A DNA stretch of 64,000 nucleotides from Scybalousia_A sp052170555 (lineage in GTDB: Bacteria; Bacteroidota; Bacteroidia; Bacteroidales; P3): NCBI GenBank assembly GCA_052170555.1, contig JBQNAI010000008.1, positions 25,718-89,717 on the forward strand, written 5' to 3'. The notes below the pieces were generated by a model that saw nothing but the letters and a program-made list of their open reading frames with translations, was not told the DNA's origin and made no database searches. Position numbers and translations under genes: made by a program. Shown one piece after another: positions 45,155 through 54,881 of this stretch. How positions within the stretch are numbered: the stretch's first letter is position 1; each line of letters opens with the position of its first letter.

Positions 45155-48028
45155 TTATCTGATCGTAGTTACCGTACCTTGTTGGTCGTATACACGGGAG
45201 TTTCCTGGGCGTCTGTAAGAAATCCTCCAAACATAGACATCGTTTTGAACGAATTTGTTTTTAAATCTACCGTCCCACCCAAGGGTTTTAATATCACTCT
45301 TTCCTTGATATTTATAATATTTACTTTCGTAGGAATATACCTTCATACCCCACCTATCAAATATTTCAAAGACAATATCCTCTAAATTATTTTTGGTCAT
45401 GAAAAAGAAATAATCATTCATTCCATCTCCATCTGGCGTAAAAGCATTAGGGAACCATATTGCAAACAAAACAACAGGTATGGTCGTATCTGCCTCTGAT
45501 GAACACCCCAAAATATTAGAACTTATTAGATGGATGTTTACGCTATCCTCCCGTGATATATTAAATTTATGTGTAATATTTTTCCCTTCAAGTTTTTCTC
45601 CATCAGAAAATATCCATTCGGATTTTGCAGAATATTCAGAAGAATCAAAAAACATGACAGTCGGTTCATCCATATCCACTTCATTAGGAGAAAATTTCAA
45701 ATTAATAACAGGATTTGGAATGACATTTACGGTTATATTGACTCTTGCTTGGCAACCATTTTGTCCATATCCTATCATCGTATATTCGGTTGTTTGAGTT
45801 GGATAAACTGTTATTGGATTTATTCCCTTGACATCCTCTGGCAGAGAGTTGTCTTTTGGTGTAGATTCCCAAGAAAAATCAAAAGCTCCACTACCCGTTA
45901 ATACTACTTCATCGCCTACACATATTTCTTTTTTGTTTGCTACAACTTTTGGGTCGACAACGAGTATTTGGACACTTTTCCATGCAACGCAGTGTTTTGT
46001 TGTCTGTGCGATTACAAAAATTGTGGTATCTCTGACGACGGCATCCTCAAAACTTATTTGATTTGAAGAATTGGGTATACTTGTTTGTAGATTCGGTTTT
46101 TGATATGTCCATTTCATACCCAGGGTACCACCACTTACGTCAGTTGCTGTTAGATGCAGTATTTCACCTACGCATATCATAGTATCACCTCCTATCTGTA
46201 TGTCTGGGAATGCTTGTACTCGGACCGTATCCCAGCCCCAACGATAAAAACCATCAGCAGTTATCACCTTGACATGTACGATTAGGTCTTCCTTAAGGTT
46301 GTTAATGGTCAGAGATGTCCCTTCGTGAAATGGAGGTGTTGTTTGTATATTATCATCCGAGTGCCACCATTGATAAATGTAATTAGTGGCATCATCTCCT
46401 GGCGATGTAGCTGTTATTGTTACGTTGTCATTGTAACAAATGGTGTCTGGACTTATAAAAAGTAGAGATGGACGTACTGGAACTGTTATGTGAAGAGTAT
46501 CGCATTTAGTACACTCGAGCTCATTTGTAGGATCTGTAGGATAAGAGTGGGCACAACGAGTGAAAATATAATTACCGTGCTGGTAAGTATGAAATATTGT
46601 ATCAGGTTCATTGATATTAGTTTTATAGGCTATCCGCACATGGTTTTCCGTGAGCGGAGTAGTTTGTTCATCAATAGACCAACTCCCATCATTATTCTTA
46701 ACAATCTCCAAAGAATCTCCATCACCAAAATCAAGTAGGTGCCAGTCTAATGGATAATTATTATTACGTTTTGTAACGTCATCAAAGAGAAATCCTATTT
46801 CGTCAACGCTATTTTCAGGATTGGTAGGGATGTATTTGTGTGCAATCATGTTGTCGAATTTTGGTCGCATATCATGGACATCCGTAGGAATGTAAGTTAC
46901 GCACGCTGGGGCAGGACTGTTATCCCATGTAACATGTTGTTTAGGTGAGGTTAAGCGGACAGCGAAAGACTTGTCGTCTTGATTATTCATAGTGGTAGTA
47001 GTAATAGTTAAGATACTATCAGTACCAATCACGTTGTTAGCAGAATAAACCCCATCAATATCATATTGATCAGTCATACCTGCTGGAATTTCAAACCATT
47101 CGTAAGAATTGAATCCAGATGGGGCTTCAGCATAGGTTACGACATTACCGTCTCCCGCACATCCGGCAAGAGTAATGGACGATTTACTTGCCTTTGCTAC
47201 AAAATAACCATAACCACCGTGTGCCGAATATATACAACCTGAAATTCTAACTCTTAGTTTTATCGTTTGACCAAAAAATTCATCCAGATTAACTGTGATT
47301 TGGTTCCAATCGGAATACAACCATACGTCTGAATTCCAGCCACCGGGAGTACAATTACCTTCTCCTAAGTTCCAACCGGTAGGGAGTTGGGAACAAGACA
47401 AATCTCCGCAGTTTTGGAAAAAACAACATGGTTTAATAAGTGCATCCGTTAAGGCATCAACGACATCTACCTCAAAAGTAGGGTTGGCGTAATGTTCCCC
47501 ATTGTGAGGGGCCATCAATACCATGGCATAACAAAATGTAAGAAGAGAGTTGGTGTCGTTGATCTTCAAACGATAAGATAATTCTGCTGACTTATTTCCT
47601 CCGTTAGTACCGCTAATTGGTCCTAAACGGACGGAACGTGTAAATCCTAAATGCGTAGGTATCTTTTTAAGTTTATTTGATGAGTGTTCGTCTTTTGCAT
47701 TTACGTCAGTATTAATAACAAATGCTTTGGTTGTCTCTCCTGTATAGCCTCCTGTAAATGTAGCCGTGGAGGGATCTGCAAAAGATGTTGTCAGGTTGAA
47801 ACAAGTTGTATTTAAAGGATTGCTGGAAGAATAATAGCCACCTGTAGTATAGGTGCCGGTTTTTGCAGTCCATCCGTCAAAAGATGGAGGAGTATGTTCC
47901 ATGAAGTCTAAATTGGTACCATCTATGGCGGCCGGCTGAGCAGTTATTTTTTGCAAGTTAAGAAGTGATACTGATGCAATGCTCACTGCAGCGAGTATAA
48001 GATTTTTTATAATGACATTAGCATTCAT
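45155..48028 (-). CDS. Large T9SS-secreted protein with type B (gliding-motility) C-terminal domain
   Basis: 957 residues. A signal peptide (about 1-31, ...LQKITAQ) is followed by a jelly-roll-like region with TRSVRLG, and paired cysteines. Several PKD/Ig-like beta domains come next (CVGEILHLTATDVSGG, CVGDEVVLTGSGAFDFSWES, VNIHLISSNILGCSSEADT). The last ~90 residues are the gliding-motility-associated C-terminal domain (FPNAFTPDGDGMNDYF, EIFDRWGMKVY, WDGRF, NDVYVWRISYR). Type B domains route proteins through T9SS, often to a SprF-like partner. The function is unknown and is likely a surface adhesin or structural protein. Confidence 0.88.
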   Translation of the reverse strand: MNANVIIKNLILAAVSIASVSLLNLQKITAQPAAIDGTNLDFMEHTPPSFDGWTAKTGTYTTGGYYSSSNPLNTTCFNLTTSFADPSTATFTGGYTGETTKAFVINTDVNAKDEHSSNKLKKIPTHLGFTRSVRLGPISGTNGGNKSAELSYRLKINDTNSLLTFCYAMVLMAPHNGEHYANPTFEVDVVDALTDALIKPCCFFQNCGDLSCSQLPTGWNLGEGNCTPGGWNSDVWLYSDWNQITVNLDEFFGQTIKLRVRISGCIYSAHGGYGYFVAKASKSSITLAGCAGDGNVVTYAEAPSGFNSYEWFEIPAGMTDQYDIDGVYSANNVIGTDSILTITTTTMNNQDDKSFAVRLTSPKQHVTWDNSPAPACVTYIPTDVHDMRPKFDNMIAHKYIPTNPENSVDEIGFLFDDVTKRNNNYPLDWHLLDFGDGDSLEIVKNNDGSWSIDEQTTPLTENHVRIAYKTNINEPDTIFHTYQHGNYIFTRCAHSYPTDPTNELECTKCDTLHITVPVRPSLLFISPDTICYNDNVTITATSPGDDATNYIYQWWHSDDNIQTTPPFHEGTSLTINNLKEDLIVHVKVITADGFYRWGWDTVRVQAFPDIQIGGDTMICVGEILHLTATDVSGGTLGMKWTYQKPNLQTSIPNSSNQISFEDAVVRDTTIFVIAQTTKHCVAWKSVQILVVDPKVVANKKEICVGDEVVLTGSGAFDFSWESTPKDNSLPEDVKGINPITVYPTQTTEYTMIGYGQNGCQARVNITVNVIPNPVINLKFSPNEVDMDEPTVMFFDSSEYSAKSEWIFSDGEKLEGKNITHKFNISREDSVNIHLISSNILGCSSEADTTIPVVLFAIWFPNAFTPDGDGMNDYFFFMTKNNLEDIVFEIFDRWGMKVYSYESKYYKYQGKSDIKTLGWDGRFKNKFVQNDVYVWRISYRRPGNSRVYDQQGTVTTIR

Positions 48029-48207
48029 AATACAAATTATATTAAAATCCTTTGTTGATTAGACACATTTTTTTTACGGATTTTGCAAAAATATTGTTTT
48101 TTTGTGAAAACGGATAAGATTTATTTACTTTTTTCGCTACATTGGTAAAAAAATGTTTATAATATTACTAGATAATCAAGACAAATACAAAAGTTATGAT
48201 TGTAGTG
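48029..48207. other. Intergenic sequence upstream of the type B protein gene
   Basis: AT-rich, no gene or clear promoter box seen; element E lies directly beyond it. Confidence 0.5.
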
Positions 48208-48291
48208 TGTCTTATCTCGAAATTAATATCAAGAAAGAATTTATTAATGTCAAGAAAGAATTGCCTGAAGAGAGACTTTCATTTTGTTAAA
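48208..48291 (+). repeat. Intergenic element E: four 21-nt-period units
   Basis: Units at 48208-48228, 48229-48249, 48250-48270 and 48271-48291. The middle two both start TCAAGAAAGAATT, a direct repeat of exactly 21 nt. The fourth starts AGAGACTTTCATTTT. It lies in a divergent intergenic region, so it cannot serve there as a terminator of either neighbour. Confidence 0.75.
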
Positions 48292-48485
48292 ATACAATAG
48301 TTTTTCCTCAATCGTTCATTGATTTTTGTAAACCATGTTTTAAAGTGATACAACAGATGTAAAATTGGGGTAAGAATGATTGTTGTTAATGAAAAAATGA
48401 ATGAAAAGTTATGTCATATGGATTAATATTATTAAATTTGCAATCCACATTGATTAATTGGGATAATAATAAAGTTGTATATGTT

Positions 48486-51400
48486 ATGAAAAGAATATTA
48501 GTGGCACTCGTATTTTGTATATTTAGTTTGAATATGGTGATGGCGACAATAGTTGAATCAACTCCTACAAAGGTCAATCAATCGGATGGAACAGTGTTAA
48601 CTGTCATTCCCTATGGTGATGAGAGGTGTAGTTGGTATAGGACTATTGATGGATACACGTTAATGATTTCTAAAAATCATGACTTTGTATATGCAATTAC
48701 AGATGGACAAGGTGGAATAAGATGTTCTAATATTATTGCTCATAATCCGAATGATAGAACAGTGGAAGAAGAACAATTCATTGCATCCTTACAAAAGAAA
48801 TTATTTTATTCTAAAGAGCAAGTTGTGTTGATGAAGCAATATATTGATGCTGGTGTTGATTATTCCAAGAAAATAGCGAAGTTAAAAGCTGGTGGTAGTG
48901 ATGTGGAAGACTACAAAATGATTGTAATTCTAATGTCTTTTAAAGATTATCCTTTTTCTACTTCCAAACAAGATGTAGATGATTTGTTCAATCAGATAGG
49001 TTATTCCAAGAATGGTCATCCTGGATCAGTACATGACTTTTTTGTTGCTTCCTCTTCAGGTAAACTTAATTTATCAGCAACAGTTGTTGGTCCATATGTT
49101 TCGGATAGCGTCCAGGAGTATTATGGCAAACAGGAGGGGAATATTAAAGATTTACATGTTAGGGAGCTCATAAAGGAAGCTGTTAAAAAAGCAGACGAAG
49201 AAGTGGATTTTAGTGAGTATACTAATGGAGATATCAATCAATACGTTTCTTGTGTTTATGTACTTTACGCAGGTTATGCACAATCTTCAAATATTAATTA
49301 TCCTGATTTGATATGGCCCCATAGAAGTATACTCTATCCCTCCATGACTGTGGATAACGTAAAGATAAGAGACTATGGCTGTTCCTCCGAATTGAGTGGT
49401 TATGTCGGAGGTGAGCAGCCTATCATGATAGGAACTATTTGTCATGAGTTTTCTCATGTTTTGGGACAGCCCGATTATTACGATACAGACTATGAATTGC
49501 ATGGCAATGCATTTAATCCTGGTACTTGGGATTTAATGGCTGGCGGTAATTATAATGGGAATGGTGCTTTTCCCCCGACTTGGCATGCTATGGAAAGGAG
49601 TGTTAGGAATTACGTTACAATTGAGGATGGACAGTTAAATAAAGATTACACATTGGAGGAACTAAGCAGCTCGGCAAAGAGCATTTGTCTTCGGTATGAC
49701 GGACTTCCTAATGAATATTTTTTGTTAGAAAATCGCCAACAATCAGGATTTGATTATTATTTGGAGGGACATGGACTTATTATCTACAAGGTGGATAAAA
49801 ATGTTCAAGGTTGGAATAACAATTGTGTCAATTGTGATACGACAAGATTAGGTTTTGAACTTGTTACAGCAAATGGAGGTAAGCATGAATACAAACCATG
49901 GTTGGGAGGCTATTCCTACGGAGAGGAACAGCCATTTCCAGGGAGTACAAACAATCATTCTTTTACGGATAATACTGACCCCTCTTCCAAATCTTACAAT
50001 CAATACCCTCTGAATAAACCCGTTTTTCGTATTATGGAAAATACCACTACGAAGAACATAACATTTCATGTTGGAGATACAACCAATTTTGTCAATATTT
50101 ATGATGCAAATACAGATGTTCAATATAACAAGATAGTATCAAAGGCATCTTTTAATAGCAATGGAATTGTTGTTACAGAGAAGGGATTTTTATACTCCAA
50201 ATTGTCTCTTCCTACGGAAATTGATGCAACTAAACAAGTTGATAATTCACCATCGACTAATAATATTAGTGTAGATATTACAGGGTTAGAAAGTAATCAA
50301 ATTTATTATTTACGTCCTTACGTTAAATCTGCAACTGTTACTTCCTACGGTGAGATTATGCAAGTTAGAACTCCTTGTACAAGTGTGGAAGATTTTCCTT
50401 ATGAAAACGACTTTTCAAATGGAATTGAGGCTTGCTGGACTGAAGAAAATAACGTATATATATGTAATAACTGGAAGGTAAGTGAAGATAAATATGTTTA
50501 TATTAAAAATAACTTTGGCTGGGATAATTACTCTGCATTACCACAACCGTTGATAAAACTTATAACACCTCCGATGAATGTTACGGTTTTAGACAAACCT
50601 ATGGTCAAATTTTCTCATAAACAAAAAACTTTGTTATCTAAAACAGATCATTTGAGGGTTTATTATAAGATTTCTTTGAATGCCAATTGGATTTTATTGA
50701 AAGAATATACTAATCCAATAAGCAATTGGGAGATGGATTCTATAGAATTGCCGGTAAAGAGTAAAACGATGTATATTGGATTTGAAGCATTTTTAAATTC
50801 TGGGGATGGAGTTTATTTGGATAGTGTTGTTGTTACGGATAAAAAAATATCTTCTTGGCCACAAGTAACTTTTACTACGATTGAGGATATTACTGATGAG
50901 AGTGTGCTATTCAAAGCTAATGTTATCTCAACAGGATTTACACCTCTGACTGATAAAGGTTTTGTTTTATCTATGCAACCACAACCAACTATTAACGATA
51001 CTATAATATCCGTCAATAATTTCACGATCGGAGCTTATGAGCTTATGAAAGCAGAGCTTGAACCCTCAACACAATATTATGTTAGGGCATTTGCTCGTAA
51101 CCAAGGATTGATCTCGTATTCATCGGAGAAGAGTTTTACTACCCAATGTCCAAGAATAAAAGATTTTCCTTATTCTCCTAATTTATCTTCAGAGGATACT
51201 ATTTGTTTTGATAGACAAGGCAAATTAATACTTCCCATATTGGATTTGTCGTATAAAGAATCTATGGAGATAATATATACAGCTACTAAAAATATTTTAG
51301 ATGACGAGGTAAAAAGTATAAAAGTTTATTACAGAAATGGTGTAAATGGAACATGGGAGTTATTGAATACTTCGGCTAATCAGCAGAATATATCTTTAAC

Positions 51401-52643
51401 TGTAAGTATTCCTACGCAGGGACATCAAAATGCCATGTCTTACATTGCATTTGAGGGAGCTGGTTTAAATGACGGAGATTATTTGCTAAGTACGATAACA
51501 GTGAAAGCGGTATCTCAAATACCATTTGTGTCAACTGACAGTATATCTTTGCAGGACTATAATAAAATTTATGTAGAAGGGGAAATATCCTATGAAGGAT
51601 TATCTACTGTTACTCAGAGAGGTTTTGTGTATTCAAAAACTAAAAATCCAACTATCGTGAATGATAAAATTAGTGTTGGTAATGGGATAGGTCAGTTCAA
51701 TGCCATAATACCTAACCTTGAGCCTTTGACAACGTATTATGTTCGTGCTTATGCAACTAATACATATGGGACGAAATATGGACAAAATTTAAAAATAACT
51801 ACACCCTATATTCCTATTTTTAACAATGTTATTTCTGCAAATCAACACCTCTGTGCCGGTAGTGTTCCAGCTACGTTAAGTGGTTCCATGCCTACGGGAG
51901 GTAACGGAGAATATGAGTATCTTTGGATTTCATCTACTGATGCCATTAAGTGGGATAGTTGCAACGAAGGTACGACTAATACAAATGTATGGTACGAACC
52001 TCGTCAATTGTTTAAAACTACTTATTACAGGCGTGTAGTTAAGTCGTATGTTTCCATAGATACTTCTGATATTGTTAAGATTACGATAGATCCTATGTCT
52101 AAGGGAGGAAATGTATTTGCTATGCAGTCTCAGGTTAATAAAAATGAGGATGCCAAGTTCCAACTTAGAGCATACGTTGGACAGATTATGTTTTGGGAAC
52201 GTTTGAGACCGGGATATGATTGGGTGAAAATTGATAGTACCGCCGATATGGAGTATTTTACGGATAGGCCGGAAGATGTCGGAGAGTACGTTTATAGAGC
52301 TACTGTCAAGAGTGGTGTTTGCAAGAGTGCTGTCTCAGGTGAAGATAAGGTAAATGTGTTAGACGGAGTGGGATTAAATAAAATAAATACAGATTTGAAT
52401 CTTAAATTGTTGCCTAATCCTACATCGGGTATTATTATTTTGCAATTCAATAATGAATTGGTATCAAAAAATATGAATATTGTTGTGTCGGATGCAAAAG
52501 GAAACAAAGTATATAATGAAAGTTTTGTCCTTGTCCAGAAGGATAAACAAATTGACCTTGAAAACCTGCCAAATGGTGTTTATATTATCACGATAAGTGG
52601 CAAAAATATTTATAAAAATATTAAACTTATTATTTCCAAATAG
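48486..52643 (+). CDS. T9SS-secreted M6-family metalloprotease
   Basis: 1385 residues from the ATG at 48486; a TAAATTTG box at 48433-48440 lies upstream, which rules out an earlier in-frame start at 48411. Signal peptide 1-20. The catalytic domain (about 130-530) has the HExxH motif CHEFSHVLGQPDYYD (H320, E321, H324) and the following WDLMAGGNYNG turn. Both are typical of M6 (immune inhibitor A-like) proteases. Three fibronectin-like repeats (VTEKGFLYS..., LTDKGFVLS..., VTQRGFVYS...) and another Ig-like region follow. The C-terminus is a type A sorting domain (LLPNPTSGIIILQF, LPNGVYIITIS). A secreted, surface-acting protease of unknown substrate. Confidence 0.9.
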   Translation: MKRILVALVFCIFSLNMVMATIVESTPTKVNQSDGTVLTVIPYGDERCSWYRTIDGYTLMISKNHDFVYAITDGQGGIRCSNIIAHNPNDRTVEEEQFIASLQKKLFYSKEQVVLMKQYIDAGVDYSKKIAKLKAGGSDVEDYKMIVILMSFKDYPFSTSKQDVDDLFNQIGYSKNGHPGSVHDFFVASSSGKLNLSATVVGPYVSDSVQEYYGKQEGNIKDLHVRELIKEAVKKADEEVDFSEYTNGDINQYVSCVYVLYAGYAQSSNINYPDLIWPHRSILYPSMTVDNVKIRDYGCSSELSGYVGGEQPIMIGTICHEFSHVLGQPDYYDTDYELHGNAFNPGTWDLMAGGNYNGNGAFPPTWHAMERSVRNYVTIEDGQLNKDYTLEELSSSAKSICLRYDGLPNEYFLLENRQQSGFDYYLEGHGLIIYKVDKNVQGWNNNCVNCDTTRLGFELVTANGGKHEYKPWLGGYSYGEEQPFPGSTNNHSFTDNTDPSSKSYNQYPLNKPVFRIMENTTTKNITFHVGDTTNFVNIYDANTDVQYNKIVSKASFNSNGIVVTEKGFLYSKLSLPTEIDATKQVDNSPSTNNISVDITGLESNQIYYLRPYVKSATVTSYGEIMQVRTPCTSVEDFPYENDFSNGIEACWTEENNVYICNNWKVSEDKYVYIKNNFGWDNYSALPQPLIKLITPPMNVTVLDKPMVKFSHKQKTLLSKTDHLRVYYKISLNANWILLKEYTNPISNWEMDSIELPVKSKTMYIGFEAFLNSGDGVYLDSVVVTDKKISSWPQVTFTTIEDITDESVLFKANVISTGFTPLTDKGFVLSMQPQPTINDTIISVNNFTIGAYELMKAELEPSTQYYVRAFARNQGLISYSSEKSFTTQCPRIKDFPYSPNLSSEDTICFDRQGKLILPILDLSYKESMEIIYTATKNILDDEVKSIKVYYRNGVNGTWELLNTSANQQNISLTVSIPTQGHQNAMSYIAFEGAGLNDGDYLLSTITVKAVSQIPFVSTDSISLQDYNKIYVEGEISYEGLSTVTQRGFVYSKTKNPTIVNDKISVGNGIGQFNAIIPNLEPLTTYYVRAYATNTYGTKYGQNLKITTPYIPIFNNVISANQHLCAGSVPATLSGSMPTGGNGEYEYLWISSTDAIKWDSCNEGTTNTNVWYEPRQLFKTTYYRRVVKSYVSIDTSDIVKITIDPMSKGGNVFAMQSQVNKNEDAKFQLRAYVGQIMFWERLRPGYDWVKIDSTADMEYFTDRPEDVGEYVYRATVKSGVCKSAVSGEDKVNVLDGVGLNKINTDLNLKLLPNPTSGIIILQFNNELVSKNMNIVVSDAKGNKVYNESFVLVQKDKQIDLENLPNGVYIITISGKNIYKNIKLIISK

Positions 52644-52646
52644 TAA

Positions 52647-53495
52647 ATGGATAAAGAATATTTAAAAAAGCATATATTGAATTCATTAGAAGAGGACATA
52701 CGTCAGGGAGATTTTTCTTCTATTGCGTGTATTGATGAAAATGCCCAACGAAAGGTTAAATTGATTGCAAAAGAAAATGGAGTATTATGCGGATTAGACG
52801 TCTTTTGTATGGTTTTTGAAATAATGGACTCTTCAAAAGATATCTTCATTGAGAGTTTTTTTCAGGATGGTTCGCATGTGAAAAAGGGGGATTTGATTCT
52901 TAAAATATCAGGTAACGCTCGCAATATTTTAGGTGCGGAACGTACAGCTCTTAATTATCTTCAACTGATGAGCGGAGTGGCAACTACCACTTTTAAGTAT
53001 ACAAATTTGTTGGTAGGTATGCATACTAAGTTATTAGATACCAGAAAGACAACTCCGGGACTGAGGCTTATGGAGAAATATGCTGTAAAAATCGGTGGTG
53101 GAGTTAATCACAGGATTGGATTGTTTGATATGATTATGCTAAAAGATAATCATATTGATTTTGCCGGTGGAATAACTAAGGCTATACAAAAAACCAACGA
53201 TTATATTTGTAAGAATGGATTGTCATTGAAAATAGAAATAGAGGTCAGAGATTTTAAAGAATTGGATGAGGTCTTGCAGTGTGGAGGAATAGATAGGATT
53301 ATGTTGGATAATTTTAGTCCGGATGATTTACGAAAGGCTGTAGAAATTATAAATGGTAGATATGAGACAGAGGCTAGTGGAGGTATAAATTTTGAAACTT
53401 TGAAAGATTATGCTCTAAGTGGAGTGGATTTTATTTCTGTGGGAGCATTAACACATCATATTTCTGCTATGGACTTTTCTTTGATAAGCGATTAA
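52647..53495 (+). CDS. nadC: Nicotinate-nucleotide pyrophosphorylase (carboxylating)
   Basis: 282 residues, full length. GAERTALNYLQLMSGVATTT, DTRKTTPGLRLMEKYAVKIGGG (phosphoribosyl-diphosphate and quinolinate site), HRIGLFDMIMLKDNH and IEIEVR are all conserved. It makes nicotinate mononucleotide from quinolinate in NAD synthesis. It begins 3 bases after the protease stop and is followed closely by the YihY gene, so it is probably transcribed from the same unit despite the unrelated function. Confidence 0.96.
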   Translation: MDKEYLKKHILNSLEEDIRQGDFSSIACIDENAQRKVKLIAKENGVLCGLDVFCMVFEIMDSSKDIFIESFFQDGSHVKKGDLILKISGNARNILGAERTALNYLQLMSGVATTTFKYTNLLVGMHTKLLDTRKTTPGLRLMEKYAVKIGGGVNHRIGLFDMIMLKDNHIDFAGGITKAIQKTNDYICKNGLSLKIEIEVRDFKELDEVLQCGGIDRIMLDNFSPDDLRKAVEIINGRYETEASGGINFETLKDYALSGVDFISVGALTHHISAMDFSLISD

Positions 53496-53501
53496 TGTGA
53501 G

Positions 53502-54572
53502 GTGAGAAATATTTTTAAAGGTAAGAATTTTCTCTATTGGCGTCCCGTAAGACAAATACTTCATACATCAAGAATGCTTGTTTTACCCGGATTTCAAGGC
53601 GTACCCTTGTTTGATGTGATACTTTTTTTTGCAAAGGGATTGAAGCAAGGTGTTATAAATCAACGTGCAGCAGCACTATCATATCATATCTTTTTATCAT
53701 TGTTTCCCTTACTGTTGGCTGGATTTACTTTCTTGCCATTTCTACGATTAGAACACTATACTCCGATGATTTTGGAGACACTTGATAAATTTCTCCCCGA
53801 AACGACACAGGGTTTTATTCAAGAAACAATAACAGATTTGTTATCAAAAAAACATAAAGGTTTGATGTCTATAGGCTTTATTTCAGCATTTTGGGTTGCT
53901 TCCTCAGGTTTCAATTCATTGCTGTTGACCTTCAATCAATCTTTTCATACAAACAAAAAAATTAAGTTTCTGAAACGTAGAATTATTGCTCTTTTGATGG
54001 TTTTGGGAATATTTATTGCAGTTATAATAAGCTTTACCCTTATAATATTTTCCAGAAAATTGATGTTTTATCTTATATTTAACGACACTATTAGCACATT
54101 TTTTCAACTGTATGTGTTTAAAATTGTTAAATGGACGATAATTATTTTTTTGATCTATGTAGCATTAGCTACAATCTATTATGTTACTCCAGCTAATCAC
54201 AAAGGATATAGATTTTTCTCAGCAGGAGCTACTTTAGCTACTGTAATGTTTGTTCTTATGTCAAATGCTTTTAATTGGTATATAATACATTTCTCACGTT
54301 ACAACGCACTTTATGGTTCGATCGGAGCAATTATTATTTTTTTGTTATGGATTTATCTTAATGCTTATGTGTTGATTTTGGGCTTTGAATTAAATGCTTC
54401 TATATTTGAGGCATATAGAGAAGGTTTTTCTAGAATAAAAACAATTAATGATAAAAATGGGGTGAGAATTTCCAGAACTTCTATAAATATGTTGAATCCG
54501 AGACGAATAAAAAAGATATTCAATCGTAGTAAAATAAAAAGTATTATAGCTAAAAGAAATTATATATTCTGA
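53502..54572 (+). CDS. YihY/virulence factor BrkB family membrane protein
   Basis: 356 residues from a GTG at 53502; the nearest in-frame ATG is 24 codons later and would lose conserved sequence. It has six membrane helices and the family pattern NQRAAALSYHIFLSLFPLLLAGFTFLP, GFISAFWVASSGFNSLL, YYVTPANHKGYRFFSAGA and LYGSIGAIIIFLLWIYLNAYVLILGFELNA. The function is unproven despite the BrkB name. It is 6 bases after nadC. Repeat element G begins directly after its stop. Confidence 0.9.
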   Translation: MRNIFKGKNFLYWRPVRQILHTSRMLVLPGFQGVPLFDVILFFAKGLKQGVINQRAAALSYHIFLSLFPLLLAGFTFLPFLRLEHYTPMILETLDKFLPETTQGFIQETITDLLSKKHKGLMSIGFISAFWVASSGFNSLLLTFNQSFHTNKKIKFLKRRIIALLMVLGIFIAVIISFTLIIFSRKLMFYLIFNDTISTFFQLYVFKIVKWTIIIFLIYVALATIYYVTPANHKGYRFFSAGATLATVMFVLMSNAFNWYIIHFSRYNALYGSIGAIIIFLLWIYLNAYVLILGFELNASIFEAYREGFSRIKTINDKNGVRISRTSINMLNPRRIKKIFNRSKIKSIIAKRNYIF

Positions 54573-54575
54573 GGA

Positions 54576-54659
54576 TGTGAAGATGGAATCCTAATGTTGC
54601 AAGACAATTTATTAATGTTGCAGAACAATTTATTAATGTTGCAAAACAATTTATTAAAT
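54576..54659 (+). repeat. Intergenic element G: four 21-nt-period units, three nearly identical
   Basis: Units at 54576-54596 (ends TCCTAATG), 54597-54617, 54618-54638 and 54639-54659. The last three start TTGCA and share ACAATTTATTAA, differing at only a few bases. It starts 3 bases past the stop of the YihY gene and has no hairpin arms. The rest of this ~310-base gap (to 54881) is AT-rich with a TAATTTTG at 54870-54877 only 4 bases before lepA and no -33 partner. Confidence 0.82.
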
Positions 54660-54881
54660 TGAGATGCAAAGGAGAATATTTGTGAGACGGATAGATGCTA
54701 GTGATGATGCAAGGTGTAAGAATGTGTTAAAGATTTGATTGTGTTTTATTGCGAGATAGCTATATGTTATTTTTTTTGTTAATACTCGCACAGACATAGA
54801 ATATTGTTTGTACGCAGTATTTTTAAGAATAAAAGTTTAATGCAAATATTAAAATTAAAAATTCTTTTGTAATTTTGCAAT

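Noticed and set aside
54870..54881. Leaderless lepA transcript
   Set aside because: TAATTTTG lies 4 bases before the ATG, but no TTG is at the -33 position, so the box may be chance in AT-rich DNA.
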